NCBI GenBank assembly: GCA_030642405.1
Contig: DAOWNV010000096.1
Location: forward strand, 1-8,900
Source: Desulfosarcina sp.
Lineage (GTDB): Bacteria; Desulfobacterota; Desulfobacteria; Desulfobacterales; Desulfosarcinaceae
Direction of reading: 5' to 3'
Length of the DNA: 8,900 nucleotides
Under the pieces are notes generated by a model that saw nothing but the letters and a program-made list of their open reading frames with translations, had not been told where the DNA came from and made no database searches. Positions within the stretch are counted from its first letter, which is position 1. Every line of letters starts with the position of its first letter. Below are positions 1 through 4,604 of the stretch, in pieces. Made by a program: the position numbers and the translations under genes.

Positions 1-31
1 GCCTCTTTTTCAAAGAGTGAAAAGCTGCAGA

Positions 32-1282
32 TCAATGGCCTCCGCCGCCACCACCACCACCGCCACCGCCCGCTGCGGTCTCTTCAGCCTCAATGTCCGC
101 CTCGCCCTGGCTGTCCATTGCCGTAGCGATGGCCCCGCCGGCCATGCCGGCGAGCTGTGACGACGTCATGTCGGCGAGTTGTCCCATGCTCGCCGAACCT
201 GCGCCCGGGCATCCCTCCAGGCCCCTTTTGGCCAATTCAAACTGCGGGTCCGCCTGCAATGCCTGAGCAAATAAATTCTGCGCATTTTCCCAATTTCCGG
301 CATCCATTGCATCCAGAGCCATTCCATAATGGATCGCGGCCCCATAGCTTTTAGTGTGCGGTTTTCCGATGGCGGAGATCTCTTCCGCCGTCAGCTTGAT
401 TCTCATGATTTTAGCTGTATCCAACACGATGCTCTTGGGGATTTCAAAAAAGGAGGCCTTATCGATGGTTACCGTTGCGGTTCCCTTAATGGAGCGGGTG
501 TTCGTTGAAGCCAGGGTAGTGGCTACCAGAATCTCTCCGGACAGGGTTCCCACCACCAGGTTCTCCGCACCGATCAAACGCCCGATCTGCGGAGCAGTCT
601 TTGGGTCCACGATGCCTGTCTGTCCCAGTTTCATCTCCTGCAAAAGGGCCTGCATGCGAATCCGCTCCACAACGGTGAGCGACTTGATTTTAGAAAGGTC
701 GGAAATCACCATCGCTGAAAGCCCTTTTTCGAAACCTCGTAGTTCTTCGTTCGGAGAGAGATCCTTGTAGTAGCAGACCGCAATCGAGGTGTCATCCAAT
801 GTTCGCGCCCGCATTTTTTTCTCATTGGCGATGGCGGCCTTTGCGGCCCGCTGGCTTTCGGCGATCAGAACAAGTGTCGTCAATCGTTTGACTTCCGCTT
901 CCACAAGCGGTCGCTCTGTATCCTTGTATCCTTGCCAGGTAGCGATGGCCTTATCGTACTCTTCCTTATTTAAATAGGCCAGTCCGAGATATAGTGTAGA
1001 ATACGGTTCTCCCGGCACTATCACCAGTGTTTTTTCGAATGTGGTGATGGCGTCGTCGATGCGCCCGGTTTTAAGGTACGCAAATCCCAGCTTGCTTCTT
1101 TCTCGCACGGATTCCGGGTTTTCTGCAACATAGGCTTCTAATAATGGTATGACCTCCTTGTATTTTTCCTGGGTGAACAGTACGTCCGCCTTTATGAAGT
1201 CCATCGTTTTACAACCTGATACGCCCAGGCCGCCCAAAAGGGCAAATACCAACAGAGTTAACAATTTTTTTTTCATAGACAT
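32..1282 (-). CDS. TPR and CsgG-like domain lipoprotein with poly-Gly tail
   Basis: The 416-residue product begins with a lipoprotein signal: Lys4-Lys6, a hydrophobic stretch 7-20, and lipobox V21-S22-G23-C24, so it should be lipidated and exported. Residues about 27-126 read as three TPR units (for example the LGFAYLKTGRIDDAITTFEK stretch). Residues about 165-250 resemble the CsgG/curli-secretion family fold: TSIAVCYYKDLS, then LTVVERIRMQALLQE, then IGRLIGAENLVVGTLSGE. A further TPR-like unit spans about 311-350. The tail is Ala/Gly-rich and ends in eleven glycines and a histidine. The start at 1282 is favoured because AGGAGA lies 5-6 nt upstream; a second Met is two codons in. CsgG relatives form outer-membrane pores or act as periplasmic adaptors. 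Whether this one forms a pore is not visible, and its substrate is unknown. It is probably transcribed alone from the promoter at 1327-1355. Confidence 0.85.
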   Translation of the reverse strand: MSMKKKLLTLLVFALLGGLGVSGCKTMDFIKADVLFTQEKYKEVIPLLEAYVAENPESVRERSKLGFAYLKTGRIDDAITTFEKTLVIVPGEPYSTLYLGLAYLNKEEYDKAIATWQGYKDTERPLVEAEVKRLTTLVLIAESQRAAKAAIANEKKMRARTLDDTSIAVCYYKDLSPNEELRGFEKGLSAMVISDLSKIKSLTVVERIRMQALLQEMKLGQTGIVDPKTAPQIGRLIGAENLVVGTLSGEILVATTLASTNTRSIKGTATVTIDKASFFEIPKSIVLDTAKIMRIKLTAEEISAIGKPHTKSYGAAIHYGMALDAMDAGNWENAQNLFAQALQADPQFELAKRGLEGCPGAGSASMGQLADMTSSQLAGMAGGAIATAMDSQGEADIEAEETAAGGGGGGGGGGGH

Positions 1283-1326
1283 CGCTATCTCCTATCATTC
1301 TTGAATTTATCAATAATATGATGTTT

Positions 1327-1355
1327 AGAATATAAGATGAAAGGTTGATTGTCAA
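1327..1355 (-). promoter_or_regulatory. sigma-70 promoter of the CsgG-like lipoprotein gene
   Basis: Read on the minus strand, a perfect -35 TTGACA (1350-1355) is followed after exactly 17 nt by TATTCT (1327-1332), a 4/6 match to the -10 consensus. Transcription would start near 1320, giving a leader of about 38 nt before the start at 1282. A 9-bp inverted repeat overlaps the -35 box. Confidence 0.6.
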
Positions 1356-1380
1356 ACAAGCATTTTTTAAATTTGACAAT
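1348..1380. repeat. 9-bp perfect inverted repeat over the -35 box (possible operator)
   Basis: ATTGTCAAA at 1348-1356 and TTTGACAAT at 1372-1380 are exact reverse complements separated by 15 nt. The left arm covers the -35 box of the leftward promoter. Placement and symmetry suit a dimeric regulator, but no known family motif was recognised. Confidence 0.4.
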
Positions 1381-1551
1381 GCTGTCGTTTAAAAACGGCA
1401 AGTGCCCTGCCAGAGAAGTTGGCGAGCCGCTATCACCCGCTTAATATCGCTAACACCCATTACTACCTGGGCACTGATCGCAATTACGCTTTATGGTACG
1501 CAGGTAAAAAAGATGCGAGGCTTTTAAGATTGCGGCGCCGCCGAAAAGCTA

Positions 1552-1592
1552 CTAAGGATTGGGAATGAAATCCTAAGGATTAGGGATGAAAT
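1552..1592 (+). repeat. 21-bp-period tandem duplication upstream of the feoB remnant
   Basis: CTAAGGATTGGGAATGAAAT (1552-1571) is repeated at 1573-1592 with 18 of 20 bases identical. Each copy contains a purine-rich stretch followed by ATGAAAT, so the duplication covers the apparent ribosome binding site and start codon of the decayed feoB-like sequence. The first copy reads ATG AAA TCC TAA and is a dead end. Confidence 0.6.
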
Positions 1593-1915
1593 TAATTCCC
1601 CATAATTGCTCTGGCTGTTATCCCAAATTCCGGTATGACCACCCTCTTCAACCGTCTTACCGACTCCAGCCGGAGCACCGGAAACCGGCCGGGCGTATCG
1701 TTGGGAAAAAAATAAGGAATGATGCATCATGAACAACTGAAGTAGATATGTGAAATACCCAGGAACCGAGCTGAAAATGGTATCCAAACTCGGTGGGTAT
1801 ACCGCCGCAAATCATGCAGATGGTGTCTGATGACTTTCCCAGAGATGCAGTGTCCTGAGATTTGATGTCCGTTGATGCAGCGGGAATCGAATCATGATTT
1901 CTGCTGCCTGAATAC
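1586..1915 (+). pseudogene. feoB: Decayed feoB remnant (ferrous iron transporter G domain, N-terminal about 110 codons)
   Basis: FeoB is a membrane ferrous-iron transporter with an N-terminal GTPase domain. From 1602 the plus strand reads IALAVIPNSGMTTLFNRL, then TDSSRSTGNRPGVSLGKK and a stop at 1713. This parallels the FeoB pattern IALAGNPNSGKTTLFN...GNWPGVTVEKK, with the P-loop damaged (GNPNSGKT to VIPNSGMT). A one-base shift near the A-run at 1707-1713 opens a frame giving VKYPGT (1750-1767), at the FeoB distance for the G3 motif DLPGT. A second shift gives SDDFPRD (1826-1846) and then SVDAAGIES, a stop, and FLLPE (1868-1912), resembling FeoB VDASNLERNLYL. An extra C near 1599-1601 separates the ATG at 1586 (MKLIP) from the first segment. 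Frames 0, 1 and 2 are therefore all used in order, with several stops. It is nonfunctional. The transmembrane part is absent, since the FHA gene begins at 1917 on the other strand. Confidence 0.62.
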
Positions 1916-1916
1916 G

Positions 1917-2762
1917 TTATTCTTCCTTGTCGCCGTTTTTTCCTCTTCTTCCGGCGATAGGGACTCCGGCAGAAGATTTATAAAGACCTGGGTCCGCTAT
2001 TGTTTCATTCAGCAGTTCCGATGACATGTCCTTAATCTCCACTAATTTCCCACCACCGATGAACCGGAATATTGGACCTTGTGGGCTTAGTGAAACTGTC
2101 GCGCCACGGGCAAGCACGGATTGGGTTCCTACCGGCCGGCCGTTGATGGTAACCATCTTTTTTCCCGTTAGGTCTTTAATGTAAAAATCTTCCTGATTAA
2201 AAAAAATTTGCATATGGCGGTCAGCGATAGTGTCAATAGACAATACACAATCGCAGGTGGAATCTGTTCCAACGGTTACCGGCAGAAGGTCGAAAACCTG
2301 CAAGCTTTCGCCAAACCGGACCAACAACGGTGTTGCTGTAGAAAGTACCGGTATTTCCATTCCCGGTCCGATGGTGATGTCGGATTCATCCACGTCAGGT
2401 TGTGCGACCGGCGAGGAGGTTGGGAGATGCGTTGGTAATTCCGTCTGGATCAGAAAACTCGCTTTAGGGCCTTGTGGTGAGAATGTGATCTCATCCCCAT
2501 CTCTTAAATAAACGTCGGCAATACGCTTCCCATTGACGAAGGTTCCATTGGTGCTCGTGTCGATAATCCGAAAACGGTCTTCCTGGCAATCTATATGGGC
2601 GTGTCGTCTGGAAACGGTCGTGAGGTTATTTTCGAATCTGACATGGCAAAGAGAGTGTCTACCGATATTAACCGGGTAGATGGAAAAGTGCTGGGTCTTT
2701 CCTTCCAAGGGACCGGAGATATGGACTAACTGAACAGTGGCTCGTGGCTTTTTCTGCATCAT
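1917..2762 (-). CDS. Tandem FHA-domain protein
   Basis: The 281-residue protein has no signal peptide or membrane segment, so it is predicted to be cytoplasmic. FHA domains bind phosphothreonine peptides, usually in Ser/Thr-kinase signalling or as assembly adaptors. Domain 1 (about 10-105) has the full binding set: G34-R35, S51-R-R-H54, N72-G73-T74 and N77-G78. Domain 2 (about 145-235) keeps the layout but not the pocket: G165-T166 replaces Gly-Arg, A180-D-R-H183 replaces Ser-x-x-His, and only I206-N207-G208 is preserved. Both domains end with the same SPQGP pentapeptide (95-99 and 226-230), which points to an internal duplication. A Pro/Asp-rich linker joins them and a charged tail (GRRGKNGDKEE) ends the protein. 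Two adjacent ATGs open the frame; the ribosome site (GGGTAA) is weak. The gene diverges from the PilZ gene, and no kinase gene lies in the window. Confidence 0.9.
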   Translation of the reverse strand: MMQKKPRATVQLVHISGPLEGKTQHFSIYPVNIGRHSLCHVRFENNLTTVSRRHAHIDCQEDRFRIIDTSTNGTFVNGKRIADVYLRDGDEITFSPQGPKASFLIQTELPTHLPTSSPVAQPDVDESDITIGPGMEIPVLSTATPLLVRFGESLQVFDLLPVTVGTDSTCDCVLSIDTIADRHMQIFFNQEDFYIKDLTGKKMVTINGRPVGTQSVLARGATVSLSPQGPIFRFIGGGKLVEIKDMSSELLNETIADPGLYKSSAGVPIAGRRGKNGDKEE

Positions 2763-2807
2763 GGTTTACCCGAGTTGTTGTTTTTTGAAATATACTCCAA
2801 AAACATC

Positions 2808-2835
2808 CTTATACCTAACATAGTGTTTGTGTGAA
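2808..2835 (-). promoter_or_regulatory. Candidate sigma-70 promoter of the FHA gene
   Basis: On the minus strand, TTCACA (2830-2835, 5/6 match) and TATAAG (2808-2813, 5/6 match) are 16 nt apart. Transcription would start near 2801, about 40 nt before the start codon. Confidence 0.45.
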
Positions 2836-2872
2836 TTCAATAGGTTCTATCGGTGTTAGGACAACTTGTTCC

Positions 2873-2901
2873 TTGACAACTTACTGCAATTATACTAATT
2901 T
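2873..2901 (+). promoter_or_regulatory. Candidate promoter of the PilZ gene
   Basis: A perfect TTGACA (2873-2878) is followed after 17 nt by TAATTT (2896-2901, 3/6 match). An alternative pairing is TTGTTC (2866-2871) with TATACT (2891-2896) at 19 nt. GACAAC occurs twice, at 2860-2865 and 2875-2880. Start to ATG would be about 38 nt. Confidence 0.35.
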
Positions 2902-2946
2902 AATGCTTGAAGGTATACATTTTTTATCTCTTTGTAGGGAGGTTTC

Positions 2947-3372
2947 ATGGAGGAACGTCGAAAACATAAGCGTTATCCCATGCCCCGCGGCACTTTTTTT
3001 ATTTTAAGGAAAACATTGGAATACTTGAGTAACTATAAGAAGATGAGCATCGGTGAGATAGCAATGATTCTTTATAAATCCAAATCGGAGGCTATTGGAC
3101 AGGTCTCCAATTTGGGTTTAGGTGGCATAGCCTTTAATGATAGTCTCAGCAGAAAACCGGATATGAAATCTGTAGAGTTGGATTTGTTAATGGCTGCAAA
3201 GGGGATCTATGTGCACAACATTCCCTTTAAAACGCTTTTGACTGATCCAATCTGTGAAGGAAAAAGGAAAACCCGGCCTTTGCGAAAGAATGCCATGCAG
3301 TTTAAAAATCTTGATGCTGAGCATAGGCAACAACTGAACGAAGTCATATCACATCGTATCGGGTCGCTTTAA
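2947..3372 (+). CDS. PilZ-domain protein (putative c-di-GMP receptor)
   Basis: This 141-residue soluble protein starts with a basic segment containing R5-K6-H7-K8-R9, the RxxxR half of the c-di-GMP binding signature of PilZ domains. The second half, usually (D/N)xSxxG, appears as N55-L-G57-L-G-G60, with Gly in place of Ser. The spacer between the halves (residues 10-54) carries an extra segment rich in Lys and Tyr. The C-terminal strand and helix (AMQFKNLDAEHRQQLNEVI) are typical of the family. The start is supported by GGGAGG 5 nt upstream of the ATG. PilZ proteins usually couple c-di-GMP to motility, secretion or polysaccharide output; the partner cannot be seen. A CheY-like gene follows after 121 bp in the same direction and might be co-regulated. 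Ligand binding is uncertain because of the Ser to Gly change. Confidence 0.75.
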   Translation: MEERRKHKRYPMPRGTFFILRKTLEYLSNYKKMSIGEIAMILYKSKSEAIGQVSNLGLGGIAFNDSLSRKPDMKSVELDLLMAAKGIYVHNIPFKTLLTDPICEGKRKTRPLRKNAMQFKNLDAEHRQQLNEVISHRIGSL

Positions 3373-3391
3373 TGTTTTTCACTTTGCGGCA

Positions 3392-3439
3392 ATTGCATTG
3401 TATCAAGAATCGGCTAAAGAATCGGAATGCAATACCGAT
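3392..3439. repeat. Nested inverted and direct repeats before the receiver gene
   Basis: ATTGCATT (3392-3399) and AATGCAAT (3426-3433) form a perfect 8-bp inverted repeat with a 26-nt spacer. Inside it AAGAATCGG occurs twice (3405-3413 and 3417-3425, 12-nt period). ATCGG (3421-3425) also pairs with CCGAT (3435-3439). It could be a regulator site or an mRNA leader structure; no known motif was recognised. Confidence 0.35.
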
Positions 3440-3493
3440 ACTACTACCGCAAAAGCAATTGGAGAAAAGACTCATTTATTTCGGAGGTAAGTA

Positions 3494-3874
3494 ATGGCAT
3501 ATAAGATCCTTACGGTCGACGATAGCAAGACCATTCGAATGATCGTAAAAAAGGCATTTAAACCCTATAACTGCGAACTTTTTGAAGGTGAGAACGGTGT
3601 TGAAGGTCTTGCCATTGCCGCCAAGGAGATGCCGGATCTCATAATTCTTGATATCACCATGCCCGTAATGACCGGCATAGAAATGCTGGGCAAGCTTAAA
3701 ACGGAAAACGATCTTAAGGACATTCCGGTAATCATGCTTACTGCCGAATCAGGCAAGGAGAATGTTATGCAGATCGTTAAAATGGGTGTAAAGGACTACA
3801 TTGTAAAGCCTTTCAAGGGAGAACAATTGATTGAACGGGCAAAAAACATCTTGAAACTTAGACCAATGGAATAA
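3494..3874 (+). CDS. Stand-alone CheY-like response regulator receiver
   Basis: The 126-residue protein is a single receiver domain with no output domain. It accepts phosphate from a histidine kinase and signals through protein contacts. All key residues are present: acidic pair D9-D10, phosphoacceptor D53 within LIILDITMPVMTG, switch T83 (MLTAES), and K105 in the KPF motif. The domain fills the protein end to end, as in CheY and the PleD/DivK-like single receivers. The start is firm, with GGAGGT six bases upstream of ATG. No kinase, methyl-accepting protein or other chemotaxis gene is in the window, so the cognate kinase is unknown and calling it CheY proper is not justified. The upstream neighbour encodes a PilZ protein, which makes a link to motility or c-di-GMP output plausible but unproven. 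Confidence 0.92.
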   Translation: MAYKILTVDDSKTIRMIVKKAFKPYNCELFEGENGVEGLAIAAKEMPDLIILDITMPVMTGIEMLGKLKTENDLKDIPVIMLTAESGKENVMQIVKMGVKDYIVKPFKGEQLIERAKNILKLRPME

Positions 3875-3880
3875 ACACAC

Positions 3881-3902
3881 AAGACAACCACCTCGTCTTT
3901 TT
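3881..3902 (+). terminator. Weak candidate terminator after the receiver gene
   Basis: AAGAC (3881-3885) and GTCTT (3895-3899) pair around a 9-nt loop, and the 3' arm runs into a short T-run (3898-3902) just 7 nt after the stop codon. The stem is only 5 bp, so termination may be inefficient. Confidence 0.3.
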
Positions 3903-4026
3903 CGACTGCTGACAAAAGGGCTTCTTACATACTTTTCCCATTCCCGCTATCGATGAAAGGATCTTGATCTGTAGAACTGACTCGGGTTATTGCAGGATCA
4001 AAAATTATTCATTTTACCGGCTCAAC

Positions 4027-4058
4027 CAATGCCGGACGCTTTCCAGTGTCCGGCATTG
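4027..4058. terminator. Strong hairpin, probable terminator or structured 3' element
   Basis: A 14-bp stem (4027-4040 with 4045-4058, one G-T wobble, TTCC loop) is built on AATGCCGGAC/GTCCGGCATT. It lies 153 bp after the receiver stop. No T-run follows on either strand (next bases CCGTTTCATC), so it is not a textbook intrinsic terminator. It may instead act as a 3' stabiliser or a protein-assisted stop. Confidence 0.5.
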
Positions 4059-4071
4059 CCGTTTCATCTGT

Positions 4072-4087
4072 ATTACCAATTGGTAAT
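4072..4087. promoter_or_regulatory. Perfect 16-bp palindrome, candidate operator
   Basis: ATTACCAATTGGTAAT is its own exact reverse complement. It ends 4 nt before the -35 box of a plus-strand promoter-like pair, a usual position for an activator or repressor dimer. The regulator cannot be named from the sequence. Confidence 0.5.
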
Positions 4088-4091
4088 TAGC

Positions 4092-4120
4092 CTGACACCT
4101 TGTTGTAATGGTAATATAGA
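4092..4120 (+). promoter_or_regulatory. Candidate sigma-70 promoter without an obvious downstream gene
   Basis: CTGACA (4092-4097, 5/6 match) and TATAGA (4115-4120, 4/6 match) are separated by exactly 17 nt, with a palindrome just upstream. Transcription would begin near 4127 and run into hairpin-rich sequence rather than a normal ORF. Confidence 0.45.
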
Positions 4121-4126
4121 AAAAAG

Positions 4127-4330
4127 ATACGGCAAAAGTTCAAAAGGATAATTGCGGATAGATTGTTATCCATATCAGATAGTGATATATTATATAGGTT
4201 AACGTGGGTTTATTAAGTGTTTCGGGTAAGGTTATTTTATGATAGGGCTGAATTTTGACACAAAGTTACGCATGCCGTTTATCAAAGTGCCTTAAAGGCA
4301 GGAAAAGCCTGCGATAATGGTATGCAAGAA
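4127..4330 (+). ncRNA. Candidate structured RNA or long leader (unidentified)
   Basis: No credible ordinary ORF fills this stretch, yet inverted repeats are dense. GGATAA/TTATCC occurs at 4146-4151 and 4166-4171. ATATCA/TGATAT lies at 4172-4177 and 4183-4188. A 13-bp stem with one bulge pairs 4270-4283 with 4313-4325. Directly stacked on it, GCAGG/CCTGC pairs 4298-4302 with 4308-4312. The long stem contains two G-T pairs that would be C-A mismatches in a minus-strand RNA, so the plus strand is the better structured product. It resembles no riboswitch, 6S, SRP, tmRNA or RNase P RNA I could recognise. It could be an independent small RNA or part of a leader running toward rpoH. No strong plus-strand terminator was found, so the 3' end is a guess. 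Confidence 0.3.
4239..4295 (+). CDS. Possible 18-codon leader peptide
   Basis: ATG at 4239 opens an 18-residue frame (MIGLNFDTKLRMPFIKVP) ending in TAA at 4293-4295. A TAAGG ribosome site lies 7 nt upstream. Its last codons cover the left arm of the long stem (4270-4283), so a translating ribosome would open that stem. No run of one codon typical of amino-acid attenuators is present. An ORF this short occurs easily by chance. Confidence 0.2.
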   Translation: MIGLNFDTKLRMPFIKVP

Positions 4331-4351
4331 AGTTTATACGATGTTGATACC

Positions 4352-4388
4352 AAAACTAAACCCCCTAAGAAGAAATCTCAGAGGGTTT
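4352..4388 (-). terminator. Intrinsic terminator of tRNA-Arg
   Basis: On the minus strand a 13-bp stem with two G-T wobbles and a 5-nt loop (4358-4388) is followed by AGTTTT (4352-4357). It starts 30 nt beyond the tRNA 3' end. On the plus strand the wobbles become mismatches, so it is directional. Confidence 0.6.
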
Positions 4389-4417
4389 GTTCGTAGTCGC
4401 AAATTTTTTAAGATATG

Positions 4418-4494
<77 letters not shown>

Positions 4495-4508
4495 CCAGAC
4501 AAACGACC

Positions 4509-4537
4509 TATATGCCACAATGCTGAGTGTCTGTCCA
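4509..4537 (-). promoter_or_regulatory. Candidate promoter of tRNA-Arg
   Basis: On the minus strand TGGACA (4532-4537, 5/6 match) and CATATA (4509-4514, 3/6 match) are 17 nt apart. TATAGG (4507-4512) at 19 nt is an alternative -10. The predicted start near 4502 is about 8 nt before the mature 5' end, as expected for a tRNA. Confidence 0.4.
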
Positions 4538-4550
4538 TATGAAAATTGAA

Positions 4551-4556
4551 TATAAT
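4551..4556 (+). promoter_or_regulatory. Candidate -10 element of the rpoH promoter
   Basis: A perfect TATAAT stands 48 nt before the chosen rpoH start. The expected -35 position (4528-4533, TGTCTG) is poor, so an activator or an additional upstream promoter may be needed. It faces away from the tRNA promoter. Confidence 0.4.
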
Positions 4557-4604
4557 GACTGATGACCTTCATGATGTTTGAAACGAATAAAGCCGGGTAG
4601 GTGG

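Noticed and set aside
3..17. Hairpin CTCTTT/AAAGAG after the CsgG-like gene as its terminator
   Set aside because: The stem is only six mostly A-T pairs, and any following T-run would lie outside the window, so it cannot be judged.
354..770. Plus-strand 138-codon ORF opposite the CsgG-like gene
   Set aside because: No ribosome site or family motif, while the minus-strand frame has a signal peptide, TPRs and a CsgG-like domain.
1373..1378. TTGACA on the plus strand as a promoter for the feoB relic
   Set aside because: No -10-like hexamer at 16-18 nt; the match is better explained as an arm of the inverted repeat.
1524..1787. Minus-strand 87-codon ORF in the gap
   Set aside because: No ribosome site and no recognisable motif; it is antisense to the feoB relic, which explains the sequence better.
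4255..4283. Internal promoter TTGACA-17 nt-TTTATC
   Set aside because: The -35 is perfect but the -10 matches only 3/6, and it overlaps the putative leader ORF and stem; kept only as an alternative start for the RNA.
4250..4330. c-di-GMP (GEMM) riboswitch, suggested by the nearby PilZ gene
   Set aside because: The conserved GEMM core segments (such as GACGCAAAGCC and its partners) are absent, and the next plus-strand gene is not a typical target.
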